From: Balanoglossus misakiensis
Taxonomy: Eukaryota > Hemichordata
Length of the DNA stretch: 64,000 nucleotides
NCBI GenBank assembly: GCA_040954595.2
Contig: CM082598.2
Location: 558,001 to 622,000, forward strand
Direction: 5' to 3'
Position numbers and translations under genes: made by a program. Below the pieces are notes generated by a model, which was not told the origin of the DNA, ran no database searches, and was given only the letters and a program-made list of their open reading frames with translations. Every line of letters begins with the position of its first letter. Within the stretch, counting starts at the first letter, position 1. This document shows positions 42,936 to 55,400 of the stretch, in pieces.

Positions 42936-45692
42936 ATGGATCGTAATAACCTCGATATGTTTGAGAAGACAAATTCTCAAACACGTTCATCACTAGAGCA
43001 GCAGCAGCAACAACTACAACATCATCAACAACAACAACAATATAAACATCAACAACAACAACAGCAGCAGCAACACCTAGCAGGAGCACAGTGGTATAGT
43101 AAAGATGCTGGCCTGTCATTGCAGCGTCCACGTCCAAGCAGTTCAGAAGCCCAGCTGCAGCAAGAAAAGCCAGCGGAGAAGCTCATAGATGATGAAGTCT
43201 TGCAGCAGTATCACAGTTGCCACAGACTGAAGCAGAAATTGCTCTTTTCGCAACGCCAATACAGAACACAGCAACAATCGTTGCCTCAGTTGTCAAGCGT
43301 GAATCACCCGCAGTCAGAAAAGCAGCCATTGCAGCAACAGATGCAGAACTTGGGACAGCAACGCATGCACCAATTTGGACAACACCAGAGACAGCAATCG
43401 TTGCATAGACAGTTGCAGCACTCAACACAGGAACATAGACTGCAGACAGAACAACAATCCACGCAGAAGTCATTGCAGCAACAGATGAAGCACTCAAGAC
43501 AGCAACACAGACTGCAGTCCCAAAATCCATGCATGCAGCAGTCATTGCATGAACAGATGCAACAGTCAGACCATCAACGTCGGCAGCAATCAGAGTACAT
43601 ACCGCAGTTCATACGGATGCAGCAACATGGTTACAACGCCGCAGTACAAAAAGAGTCGGGGATTCTATCTGACTTGTTAACTTCTACCAAAACCTCACGT
43701 TTGATCGCAGGTAACGGTCAGACAGCACCAGCTCGTACCCCGACGACCAGTTCAGGATTCAAAGAATCGTCCGCGGCAACGTTCAACAACAAAAGGGCAT
43801 CAGCTTCTTACCCACAATCCAATGCAGCATTGCAAAACCGAAGCAGTCAACCCATCAGCCGGCCATCACAGACTAATTACCCACAATCCAGTGCAGCCTT
43901 AGCTAGCACAGCAAAGAGCACAGCTAGTTCACAGAGCACGATTGTGATTTCAAATGTGTGCTCCATGGCAGAACTCCCCAGTCAAGGAGGTGTCTCCAGT
44001 ATCCCAGAACCACAAGTTCGAACAAAGAGACTCCCTAGTTCAACACTTCTTGAGGAGAATGCCGCCAAAAGACGAAAAGTGACAGAGAGTCCAAGTGAAA
44101 ATTGCCAGGGTCCCCTAACTTCCAAAGAGTCCAGGTCCACACTAAATGCTCCAGCAAGGCAGCAGTCCACCGGAATAAGCCTGAGTGCCGGAGTATTTTC
44201 TGCTATTCCGTGTTCTTCCTCATGCAACACGGAAACAAATATGGACAAATCCACACAGGGCAATCAATGTACTCCTGTCGTACAAGATAGACAGAATGAG
44301 GTCTCCGTAAATGCGTCTGAGTCATATAAGAATATAAATCCCTCCATGAAAGAGAACTCGGGGAAAACTGAAGCATCAATGAAACCCGCCCCTGAAACTG
44401 CAGGAAGTGAAATGTCTGATGTGATGAACAAACTAGACAAATCATCTAACAAGCAAGAAGCCGAAAGATCTCTCTACTCATGTGAATTGGAAGCAAAACC
44501 AGTTTCTGACCAAAATGACACATCCCTAAATCAAAGAAACCGTATAGTGATCAAAATGAAACGTTTCTCAACAGATGGGAAGTCATTGGGACCCTATATC
44601 CTGTTGAATTCATCTGAAGGAAAAAAGATAGCGAATATTATCACAGGAATCATACAAGATAGACGCACCCCCACGTCTGATGACAACAGGGATGAAGATA
44701 CTAATCCTGTAGAGGGACAGACTCCGAAAGAGAATCTTTTCCAGGATACTGGAAGTCGTCAAAACTCAGGACTTCCATCAACACCGGCATCATCGGTTCA
44801 TCCGGAAACAATAATGGAATCGTCTGTTTCAGCCTTGACTTCAGTTTCTAAGAGCAACGTGCCAAAGACTGACCTCACTTCTGCTGGGCTGTCAACTGAA
44901 TCTACAAAAGCACCCTCACCAAAAGTTGAAGAGAAATCCAACAAGGTTGCGGAAAACACTAAGGAAACACAAGGAGATGGTGACACCCGACTTCCAGAAA
45001 AATTGACCACAGATTCTAAGAATCCTCCATTCTCAGTAGAAAGCGGAATTAAACAAGAAGATAGCGACCATTTTTCTGGGAATTCCTCAGTGTCAAGTAC
45101 TGATTCTGTGTTTAACACAGATGGGTTTTTAGCAGATGTTTTTGAAACCATGGACGAGACGTCAAGTTTAGAGGTAAATATTTCGCAAAGTGAAACCTCT
45201 AGTGATGTTCCTGATTGCGTTGGGGATTTCCCTCCAATGGAAGAGTCAAGTGATAGAAGCTCAGCTGGTCTTGTAAAGACTAGTGATGACAAAGTGGATA
45301 AGAATATTCAGGTGGAGAGGTGGGTGATGGTGGACAAGGCTACGAACACGTCATCTGAATGCAAGAATGTCGGTGCATATACACAAGATGCAGCCACTCA
45401 AACAGGAAAGAAAAGCGACAAAATCATGCCTGATTACAAAGTCAGGCAGGAAACGAGTGACAATGCATCTTTAGAGCAACCACAGCATTCCATGAAGGAA
45501 GACAAAAACTCTGGAAACTATCAGAATAAAAAGCATTGCAGACACTGTATGATCTGGTATGACTGTACAGCCTTGTATTTGCTGCACATGGGCTGTCACT
45601 CGAACGGTCAGCATCCCTTTAAATGTCATAAGTGCCATGTCATGTTTGGAAACGCTGTCAGCTTCAATGAACACATTTTAAAACCACATTAA
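42936..45692 (+). CDS. Gln-rich protein ending in an Ikaros-type finger pair, no DNA-binding fingers
   Basis: Single coding exon, 918 aa; the acceptor TTCCTTTCAG (42853) lies in the 5' leader and the start is the ATG at 42936. Residues 1-230 are Gln/His/Ser-rich with spaced QQ repeats. The middle is disordered. A more ordered-looking stretch at about 535-575 contains IVIKMKRFSTDGKSLGPY and IANIITGI. GIKQED is a SUMO-type psi-K-x-E site, and DAATQTG fits the dynein light chain TQT motif. Residues 867-918 hold two fingers, HCRHC-x12-H-x3-H with LLHMGCHS, then CHKC-x12-H-x4-H at the very end. The HMGCH signature is that of Ikaros-family dimerisation fingers. No other C2H2 unit is present. By analogy it may dimerise with finger partners as a coactivator or a dominant-negative partner. 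That is inference. Confidence 0.87.
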   Translation: MDRNNLDMFEKTNSQTRSSLEQQQQQLQHHQQQQQYKHQQQQQQQQHLAGAQWYSKDAGLSLQRPRPSSSEAQLQQEKPAEKLIDDEVLQQYHSCHRLKQKLLFSQRQYRTQQQSLPQLSSVNHPQSEKQPLQQQMQNLGQQRMHQFGQHQRQQSLHRQLQHSTQEHRLQTEQQSTQKSLQQQMKHSRQQHRLQSQNPCMQQSLHEQMQQSDHQRRQQSEYIPQFIRMQQHGYNAAVQKESGILSDLLTSTKTSRLIAGNGQTAPARTPTTSSGFKESSAATFNNKRASASYPQSNAALQNRSSQPISRPSQTNYPQSSAALASTAKSTASSQSTIVISNVCSMAELPSQGGVSSIPEPQVRTKRLPSSTLLEENAAKRRKVTESPSENCQGPLTSKESRSTLNAPARQQSTGISLSAGVFSAIPCSSSCNTETNMDKSTQGNQCTPVVQDRQNEVSVNASESYKNINPSMKENSGKTEASMKPAPETAGSEMSDVMNKLDKSSNKQEAERSLYSCELEAKPVSDQNDTSLNQRNRIVIKMKRFSTDGKSLGPYILLNSSEGKKIANIITGIIQDRRTPTSDDNRDEDTNPVEGQTPKENLFQDTGSRQNSGLPSTPASSVHPETIMESSVSALTSVSKSNVPKTDLTSAGLSTESTKAPSPKVEEKSNKVAENTKETQGDGDTRLPEKLTTDSKNPPFSVESGIKQEDSDHFSGNSSVSSTDSVFNTDGFLADVFETMDETSSLEVNISQSETSSDVPDCVGDFPPMEESSDRSSAGLVKTSDDKVDKNIQVERWVMVDKATNTSSECKNVGAYTQDAATQTGKKSDKIMPDYKVRQETSDNASLEQPQHSMKEDKNSGNYQNKKHCRHCMIWYDCTALYLLHMGCHSNGQHPFKCHKCHVMFGNAVSFNEHILKPH

Positions 45693-47007
45693 AAGCCGTC
45701 GTAGTAGAGGTGTGGAGAAGTGCATTGAAGGCAGATGATCCTGTCATGCACATGAGTGAAATTACCAAATGTTCAGCAAATGTTGCGTTTGACGCATTCA
45801 AACAGTGGACTGCCTTCTCTTCCTTCCATATCACTGTACAAGTAGACTGTAGTTTTGTCCCTTCTTTTCACCCAATCTCCGACACAGACTATGGTCGCTG
45901 CCATCTTGTCTGTTGTTAGGACAACACACTGCCTTATGACATTGACTGTGTACAATTTTGTAACCAGAGTTTCATGCTTTGTCAACATGCCATAAAAAGA
46001 TACAAGTCTGGCCACCATTTTATTGCTTGCTATTGTCTTTTTTTTCTCCGATATTTTTTTAAACACTGTGATGATAAATCGTACCATTATTTTTTTATTG
46101 AACGATCTTTTATTTTATACTTGATAAATATATTGATAAAGTAGGTGTTAGTTGCATTTGTTGTGTTCATGCTCTAATTATTCACGTCCTTTTGTATTTT
46201 AGAGTCCCCATTTCTTGTACATTTTAATTTCTCTTGGAAATCTTAATACCTCAGTAGTTTTTTATGCATTTTTGATGTCACAGAATAACAGGGTATGATT
46301 CTCACTGCCCCCTGATTGTTAGCTTGAGTTGGAAGGGCTTCAGTTTGAACAGTCATCAGGGTGATTCTTGAAGACACAGTCACTTGTGTTGTGATCAAGT
46401 TGAAGAGCGCCACCACACAAAATTACATGTCCTTACAATAGGGGGCGCACATCTTTCAAGGGTTTTCTGAAATAAATATGTTGGGGAATCTATTTCTGTT
46501 CTTAAACGTCTGTCCATGCTGTATTTAAACTTGTATATGATGACTGTAATGAGTTTGACCAATGACCAGGATCATTTGTCGATCTCTTGCTGTTGTCAAC
46601 GCCGACCGTAGTTTCCTGTAATTGACATCTTGAACTTGGTAAATCTGAAGTAAACTAGAAAAAAAGAGAGGAAAACTCTCTGATAAGAGGAGATACTAGT
46701 ATTGTATTTCATAATGAGTTATAAGTCTGGATTGGGCCTTGACTGTTTCGCCCACTCTTTTAGTTTTGATCTTGTCTTTGAGAGTTTGTTCTAGATACAG
46801 AATTGCAAGTGGCCAGTTTTATGTACATCTTTTTGACTTTCAATCAACGGATTGTTTAGAAATAATTATTGCAGCTACTTACATGTATTTTCACGTTTAT
46901 TTGATCTTCATTCCCAGGATAAACTAGTGAATTCAAAGAGACAAACAAAATTAATTAAGGTTTGCTCTTACGGATACAGTACAATTTTGTCAAAAATGGC
47001 AGAGCAT
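45693..47007. other. 3'UTR of the Gln-rich finger gene and flank
   Basis: The interval is probably mostly 3'UTR up to the AATAAA at 46471-46476, then intergenic. Open frames here are short and show no domain. A - strand AATAAA lies near 46897 and could serve the transmembrane exon that follows. Confidence 0.5.
46471..46476 (+). terminator. Polyadenylation signal of the Gln-rich finger gene
   Basis: AATAAA about 780 bp past the stop at 45692; the nearest canonical hexamer on the + strand. Use is inferred. Confidence 0.5.
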
Positions 47008-47159
47008 CTAAATGTAAAACTGGGTCTTACTTTTATTGGGGGAATCGTTTCCACGGTGATGTCTGACTCTCAGCGCCAAATAAATAATAACAGACAAGAA
47101 GGCAGCCAGCAGTAGACACAACACAAGTACCAATATTGAGATCATCGTTGGAGTTAAAC
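47008..47159 (-). CDS. Possible terminal exon with a transmembrane helix, or a 45-aa microprotein
   Basis: On the - strand a good acceptor (TTTCTCTTTAG) is followed by LTPTMISILVLVLCLLLAAF, then LSVIIYLALRVRHHRGN and a stop at 47008. The hydrophobic stretch is about 24 residues, and the Arg/His/Arg patch after it would be the cytosolic stop-transfer signal. Read as an exon, it is the end of a type I membrane protein whose extracellular exons I cannot identify. Read alone, ATG at 47145 gives a 45-aa single-pass microprotein. A - strand AATAAA lies about 110 bp downstream. A donor-like GTAAG just after NKSK could also extend it. Chance cannot be excluded. Confidence 0.4.
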
Positions 47160-50100
47160 CTAAAGAGAAACAAACAGATGTTTACCCTTTCAACACAATA
47201 ATTTTTTTTGCAAGCTGGAATATATAGATTACTTTTTTCTTTTTATATTAACCATTTTAATTTTAACCGTAACAAATGTCCTAGTTTTACATTTATCATT
47301 ACGCTATATATATTGAATAAAAATGGTTTCTTCCAAGTAATGAAGTCTTTGAATTTGCTTGTTATTAGTACTGGCACCTGTTTGCCTACCCTTTAAGAGA
47401 GAGGGAACTGGGGTGGTTAGCATGTGAAATGAATCTGCATATTGCAAGTGTTACATCTGTTGAGTGCACCAATGATGAGCATGATCTTTCTGCTGTTGAG
47501 CTTAGACAATGTCATTCCACACTTAGTGGTCTAACTAAAGTAGTTGATTGTTTTTTGCTTCTGTCACCTCAGAGATGAAACAGTCAGGACGAAATGGAAA
47601 ATTCCTCGACAACTACAACTTAACAATTCCATGTGTGTGTGTACTGTGTGTCTAAACAACAACGTCACAAGTCTGCTGTTCACAGTTTTCAGTCTACAAG
47701 CAAGTATCCATGGTCAGCTATAAGGTAATCTCCGATTCATCCATCATCATCACTTGCTTCATTGCCCTTCCATCGAGGACTGTGGACACCACATCGGATG
47801 TAAGTCTATATTTTATTAATAGATACATAACCTGTCCTCCCCTGAATTATCATACCTCTTGATGTGTCATAGTTTTGGCATTTCGTTTGTATTAGTACAC
47901 TAGGTGACTGACCAGATGCTTTAGAGAGTGGATTCTCTTCACAATATTCTCTACTTTCCCATATCCCATTCTGCAGTGGTTTGGGGAATATGGGAATATC
48001 CATGGATACCCATTTTTCCTGAGATAGCCACCACTAGATTGGTGGCATCTTCGCCCGCCAAGGTCTTGCTCTCCGAAAAATTGGGAGACTGCGGTGGAGT
48101 CAACGACACATACGGGCAGAATAATTGGTTGTTGGCTCTTTCACTCTGACATATTGAATCAATATCTGACATCTTCACACGTAACATAAAGACGGAAATA
48201 AGCTTTCATCACGATAATTTTTTCATAAGTGACAGGCTATTCAAAGTCCAAGTATCAAAATTTCATACACTTTTGTCATCCCTCTACACCTTGCTTGTCA
48301 AATCACTTGTTCTGAACTGGAATTTATCAATATTCTTCATTATTTCAACAAAAAAGGCATGAAAATATAAATGGTTTTGAAACTAGATTTTCCATAAAGC
48401 ACATTACTTGATATTTACACACAGGTGTAGGTTAAAGGTGTTAGTTTGTACACAGCAGAAAAACTAACAATGACATTTATGTATCAAAAATTCCATGGTA
48501 GCTTTGGACATCCCTCCAAGCTTTGTGTTGCCAATGGCCACAATTTCAAATTTTGACTGTTTGTTGATATGGATATAAGATCTGTTCTGTAGATGACTTA
48601 CCCATTTCTGAACATTCATAACTTCAGACCATTGTAGGTTTGCGCTGGTGCTCTCAGATGATCTTTTGTTTTTGTGGCGATGTCTTTCGAAATCTGCCCT
48701 GGTTGTCAGTCCTGTGCACCTCTATATTTACATTAAATACTGATGTTTGTCTGCCCTCAAACAGTCGTAAACTAACATTGTTTGTACACTATCAGTTCCT
48801 GTTCAAATATTTCACACTCACCTCTCCTCTGCTAGCCTTTGACTTCTCTTGCTGGGTTGGAACTAGCCTCATCAAGACCGTTTATGGCGCTGTTTATAAG
48901 TGGGCATCATCTGTTTTTTTCCTGGCAAGATCTTTAAGCCACAGCAGTTCTTAAATTATAGACAGACAAATACTGCTTATTCTACCACTATATTCTGTAG
49001 GAATTAATCGTCCATAAAAGGAAAATAAACACTAGTATTCATTTCTTTAGAATGAACCAGAAAAAATGAAAGAAAGAAAAAATAGGCAGGAAATGTAATA
49101 TATGCTGAAATCCACACAAAATCTATGAATTTGTTATTGTTTCTACAAGACAAGTATTCCTGAATATATCATGGAAAAGTCAAATATAGACATAAGCGGT
49201 ATCCATGCAATTACTAGACTATGAACTAACGTGACACGCAGACCCTGATCGAAGATGCCCCTTTTAACAATACTGTCTGGCTTGCATAGAGAGATTGTGA
49301 ATACACATTCAATTTAACTTAAGGGATGGCCCATTTGATATGGGTGGGTGTGGTGATGGAGAAACATTTCTGTCTTCATGAATGCATTTGTCCATAAACT
49401 GGTGGTTAAAATTAGAAGCATGTTTTTTGATTCTAATAGAGATAGGACATTTTTCGTTGTAATCACTGCAGGTACACGACCAGTAGTTCCCAAAAATTAT
49501 AATGATGAATGTTTTCATCTTTTCAACTCCTCTCTTCTGCGAACATTCCACCACCCCTGATAATAATGTTTCTTCCTTAATCACACTGCAAGCTGCATAG
49601 CCTTCTACATTTTGTCTGACTGTTCACAGTGTATGAAGCTTATTATAAACCGATTCCGCGAGGGAAAACAAAGTTGCAAAAAAACTATCCTTTCATGATT
49701 TAACCGCGACATTCCCATATTACATACCTGAGTCTCCTGTTTTCTTCGTTTTTCCTGAATTTCATCAGATGATATATGAGCTTGGAAAAGATGAGGTGAT
49801 GGTGAAATCTAGACACCTTAGACCCAGACACAACACTATTTTTTAAGAGTACTTAACGTTTTCAGTTTGTGTAGAATTTGAACAATAGCGCCCCCAACAG
49901 TTGGGTATTTAGTATTTTTAGGAAAAATTACCGTGAATTTCTGGACAGATAATAAAACAAAGTAGCTGAAGTTATGAAATGGGGGAAAGAGTAAAATGAA
50001 ATCCCTGACGTGACCTTGCTAAACACAAGATAATAGTGGTCGGTTCAGTAACCCGCACTCGTATGCATAAACACTTCGTGTTAATCTTACAACTTGTTAA

Positions 50101-52458
50101 ACAGATGAATAAAATCCAAAAGTTTTCGATGCCTTAGATTACAATGTAACCCGAATTTAAACAAAGCACTCAACGGATACTTAGAAACGCCCTCCTAATA
50201 TTTGTAAAACGATTTTGCAAATGTAGAAATGATCAGTGTAGAACAAGATCGATTGGTAGAATTGTCGATAAGAGAAAACGAACCCTTCATTGTCGAGGAT
50301 AGATAAATAAGGATTTTGTTTCTCTTTTGCTTCAGTTTGTTGTTCAAATCACTTTGATCTATCTCGCTGGATTCGGAACATGGCTTATCTAAACCTTAAA
50401 GTTAAGACAGTCCTTTGCTCTAAACGAAGTCATGACAGTGATATATGACAGAATGATTCACGGTGCCTTTAATCAGGTATTGAGATAAATATGCTCTCAA
50501 GGTTGACAGATAGATTTCTCGCATTATCTCTGCTTAATCAATAACAATATAGCGACCAAAAGGGTCATGTTAAGGTCGATGGTGAACTGGCTGCAGAAAA
50601 CTGATTCAAAAGGTGACCTTTCTCACTTAAGCTGTACACGTTTTCTGGTTGAATAAAGTCCTACAGCCCTACATTTGACTAATTACTTTATGAAATGATG
50701 TACTGCTTAAATTGTCCTGACCGAAAATTCTATTAACAATTTTGATTGAAATGACATTGTTCAACTGAAAATGACAGCAAATTGTTAGCAGTGTTTCCAT
50801 AATAACCTTAACAGTTCAAGGGAAAGTTTCTGGATATAAAACGATTTAAATTAAACTAAAACGACAGTGTATTTGTCATGTGTGTGTACGTCTGCGCGCA
50901 GACTGATCAAACTTGCTTTTGTGTTGCGTGTTGATCTGTTGATGTCTATAAAACTATGTCGGTGTTGACACTAGATCGGACCAAATAGGTATTTGTCTGT
51001 CGGTCAATGGATGTTGATTTTTCCCAGCTATTGATGTAACCATTGGGGTCACCGAGAATGTTTTAACACAAAGACAGAGGAGGAGGGTAGAGGGGCAGAG
51101 ACCAAACTGGCCAACAGTACTTGGTAACAAAACGAAAATACGGAACTTCTTGGGTGTGGTTCAGACCTGCCAGCAAAAACGATACGGACACAATTTTACC
51201 ATGTCCGATCACTAAGCAACCGATCAGTATTTATGTGACATTCAACTTTGTTATGGTCCATGGTCTCTTTTGTCACGGTTTTGTCTTCACATTCCTGACT
51301 ATTGTTTTGTTTGTCTTTGTTTATGTGCATTTCGTCATTACCAGATGGCAGGCCCCCGGGCGACTTTTTGGAATGACCAAAGTCTTTTTTGTTTCGGGAG
51401 TGATTGAAATGACACGCGAGGTCCTTCATTGAGGTCTAGGATGTTATGCGTCCTTTCTCGTGCGGCAATGCGGAGGTAATATTGGGTCCATATCGTAGTT
51501 GAGTTTCTGCTAGACCAGGATAGACATCCTGTCAATAAACACAAGTCAGGCCAAAGCATCACTTCAGGTCAAAGATAACAAACTAATCCTAGGCAGTTTA
51601 TCACCAGGGATTAACTGATTAGATCAGACATCAAACAAGTAGAGGTTACGCCATGGATGTATCATGAGATTCCTGAAATGTCATATGAGTGTGTCTTTGT
51701 CGCCCAAAAGTCGGGAACAGAAATCGCAGTCGACATATTCATGCTGAGATGATGTCTTGGTTCGTCACAACTATTGGTGACGTCACTTCAATGATACCTT
51801 GATGCGTCAGTGTCTTATGTAAGAATTCTGTGGATGTATTGGAAAGGCTTCGGAGACAACAGACTAAGATGTGTTGGTCTTCTGTTTTTCACTCACTTGG
51901 TGACTATAATTGGGTCTTTTTTGATTTGTGAAATCAATTAGTGGTGATGACGACTTCACTTCCTCCTTCGAATATGCGATGCCTGCGTCATCAATGTTTT
52001 GTAAACACTACAAAGATTAGCAAGATCATTTCTTGGTAATTTTTACACTCGGTATGGACTCACAGTACCACGCGATGCCGCCCACACCTACATCACAATG
52101 GTTGCGTCGTCGACAAAAGTAGACCGCTATTTTACATTGGTCAGGATCAGTTCATACACAGTGAAGTAAGACATGAATTGGTGTCCACTCGTCTGGGGAG
52201 GAATCAACAGGTTTCTATGAGATTGGTCTCGACGACAATTGAATAGAAACAGTCCTTTGCAGGACCAGTTTCGCGCACGCTGTTTGCAATTTGACAACTC
52301 GACGCTTTTTCGAGAACACCGCAGTTCAAGTTTGCGTCTCTCATGCTCAGCTGAACGGTCGTGTCGTCGCCTTCGCCGGTCCAGCAGTCACTCCAGCGGA
52401 CAAAACCTTTACCATAGTGCAGACTAGACAATTCAAGAACCACGAACAGCTCATCAAG
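47160..52458. other. Gene-poor region upstream of the RERG-like gene
   Basis: I find no convincing gene here. If the transmembrane exon at 47.0-47.16 kb is real, its upstream exons should lie here on the - strand. The best weak candidates are segments ending at donors near 48602 and 49731, but neither has domain evidence. A CRE palindrome TGACGTCA lies at 51778-51785. The last few hundred bases before 52459 should be the promoter and 5'UTR of the RERG-like gene. Confidence 0.45.
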
Positions 52459-55400
52459 ATGTCAACAGTCGGCATGGAAGCCAGGATTGTCGTCCTTGGA
52501 TGTCCGAATGTGGGAAAATCAGGTAAAAGTCTTGTCAATCATTTCCAGTCTTTTTCTCTGTTCAGAAAAGAGTATTTTTCAGTCTTTAAGATTGTTTTTT
52601 GTATCGATGTCTGTTTACTGAGCCCCCACCTTGTCAATACTGTAAGCACATTCACAGGGGACCCTTTGTGTTTGAGCGTCTTACGGTCAGCCGTTGCATC
52701 GAATCACAGCGTGTATTTGCGAACATTACCACCGCTGTTGTTCCGACCAAGCGATTGGTTTGAACAACACCGGTTGTTAAATAAACTCTAGAACTTTCAC
52801 GCTGTGCATATAAACGATTTTGCCTCACCTGTAATTTGTAGGATACGAGCAATAGGCCACTAATTATCTGAAGTAGTCTTTAGTCAAACAATACAGCTCT
52901 AATTTGGCCAATTAGTGTCCTTGTTTGTTATCTTAAGGATGTCACCTCTATATATCATCATTTCCTGAGATAGGGCCTAATTACGGTCGTTGATCGAACA
53001 GAAATGAACAAAAATGCGGTAAAAAACCCGAACCAAGTGTGATAGGAATTGGTCAGTCACGCGACATGTATTTTTGACGGCTCTGTAATAACTTTAGCTG
53101 TGTAAGAATCCCATCACAGGGGCTTGGTGGTCTCATTTTGTGTTTCGTCTTTCACCTTCGATCTCAACAGCGCTAATTAGGGGTTATCGTCCGCCGTTTG
53201 CGTACATTCCTTCCCATTGTTAGTTCTTCCGAAGAACCCTTTGTAAAAAGAATTCTATCATTTTCTTAAGATCACTCGCGTTTCGAGCTCCCCGTTATTG
53301 CAGTCTTTGGTGAGTTGGGGTCAAATTCAAGATTTTGATAATGAAATGTTAAACATCAAACAAGTTATGTAATGATAACAAAGATGAGGTCAGCTTCGAA
53401 ACTTGTTATCGCAGAAATCATGTCACAACAAGGAGCGATTCTAAAATTGACGGTGAAACTGATATCGCAACGGATCTGGAATAGGTTATCGGAACACAGA
53501 ATAGATCTGCGTAACATCACCGATCGAACAATATTGTAATCGTTGAACAACTCTGACGAAAACACTATTGTTACTCCAGCAAATATTGACGCAACGGCAG
53601 GCTAACTTAGCATTTTGAAAATGTATTGTTTCACTAATTAATTTTGGTGCAGTGGTTTCTATACTAAAATGCCAGTGTTGACCCCTGATTTTGGTTCTTG
53701 AGCGAAGGGGGGGGGGGGAGGGTGTTATTAGGTTAAGGGTCGTGTACTTGTTGCGTTAACTTTATACAAAAGACCGCATCGAGGCTAAGACACAATGAAG
53801 AAACAAACAAACAAGCTCATAACTCTTCGACACTTGAAGTCTACAGCCACGTTGACAAGAAAGTTTAAATGACAAATGTCAGGGGTTCTTTTCTGTTCAC
53901 TGATCCAGATGAGTAGATTTTGACAAATCACGCCGCGACAAATTTGACAGGGTGGTGTCAATGTGCTGATTTTCGATCCCCATCATACAATCCCATGAAT
54001 TCGATTTTCTCATTCACAAATTTGCATCGGCGTGTGTATAAGACACATCAGTCCGTCAGCTGATTTCACCCTTGAGAAGATATAGTCATTTCACATCGCC
54101 ATTTCGCGTGTATAGCCTACTAACAGTTTACAAACATGAATCAAAACTAATTGTGAATGTTTGTCGCTGCGTTTTTACCGTCCACAAGAGTCTATTCGAC
54201 TATGAGTTCGATCGCCTCAGATTTTGAAAACATTCTCGTGACCAAATTCGTCGCGTCGTAAACTTTACAGCTATTAATCCTTAGCTTTACGCTTGGCTTC
54301 CCCGTCCAGACAAATAAATTACACTGGTCTATTCAAGCATTTTAGAGTTGCCTACAAGTTATACAGACAACGGGTATGCTCCAACTACCTGATATGAAAG
54401 ATTTGACAGGTTGTATCAACACATGCAAAAAAGATGGCGGCTTGATCGTTGCTAGGAAACTTGTAACGACATGTAATTCATCGATGGGCTTATGCAGCAT
54501 ATAAACAAGTCAATTGAAAACCAAACCGGCGCACCACTCAATCAACACTTCATGAAAAAGAAAGAAAAACATCACAAATGAGTCAGCTAACCAGAGCTGG
54601 AGTATTTCGACCTTTACCTTTAACAGGTGGTTGCACTTGCTTAAAAAATACTTTACTCTTCATGCTCCACACACACTTCATTTGTGTGAAAAAAAATTAC
54701 CACAATGTTTACGTGCTGACTTTTTTTGCTTTTTTCCCCTTCAGCGTTGACTGTCCGCTACTTGACGAAGAGATTCATTGGCGAATATGAATCGAATCTC
54801 GGTAAGTTCATCCAAGAAATATGACTATGTACAAAGGTCATGACTTTTGACGAGCTTTTTAAGACACTATGCGACTCCGAGTCAAAAATCAATGCAAAGC
54901 ATTCAGTGAACTGCGTTGTGTATTGGGCATGCAATTTCTGAGCTGTCATGAAAATATTATGAAATCATTCTGGAATAGTCGGAGCAATTTATTTCTGCTT
55001 CGAAACTATAATTCCTCTCACGTAGTTGATTTTCCGCTCGGAATCACCTTTACACCTTTACTGCAAATTTGACGTTTTAGAAACGAAATTTCTATCATAA
55101 CAGTTGAAAGACAATTTCTGGAGATTGTCGGCAACAAATTGCCGTCAGCCAAATTGTACATGTCATAAACGTTTATTTGTCATCGAGTTGCCAAAATGAC
55201 CATTCCAATAGAGATAGCTTTTCACACAGTGGGAACAGCAAGATTCATCCTTGACGTCTACGCGTGTCTTTACTCGTGTAGACGTGAAAACATCACAGAT
55301 GTGCTGAGTCCGGGCCACCCACTTGAAGATCAAAGACAAAATGTGCTTTCCCACAATTTTCTCTTTGTTTCCCCAGTTAAAAACTACCTTCTTGAAATGT

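Noticed and set aside
47806-48187. - strand frames near 48 kb as extracellular exons of the transmembrane gene
   Set aside because: No cysteine pattern or known fold, and no consistent splice phases to 47159.
48597-48720. Possible - strand exon ending EVMNVQKW before GTAAG
   Set aside because: The donor is fair but the upstream acceptor lacks a pyrimidine tract and no domain is visible. Too weak to join to the transmembrane exon.
51121-51432. + strand frame with a hydrophobic segment (FVFTFLTIVLFVFVYVHF)
   Set aside because: A single frame in AT-rich DNA without homology, promoter or splice support.
52291-52458. Upstream extension of the RERG-like protein
   Set aside because: The frame is open, but it has no ATG, and family similarity begins just after the ATG at 52459.
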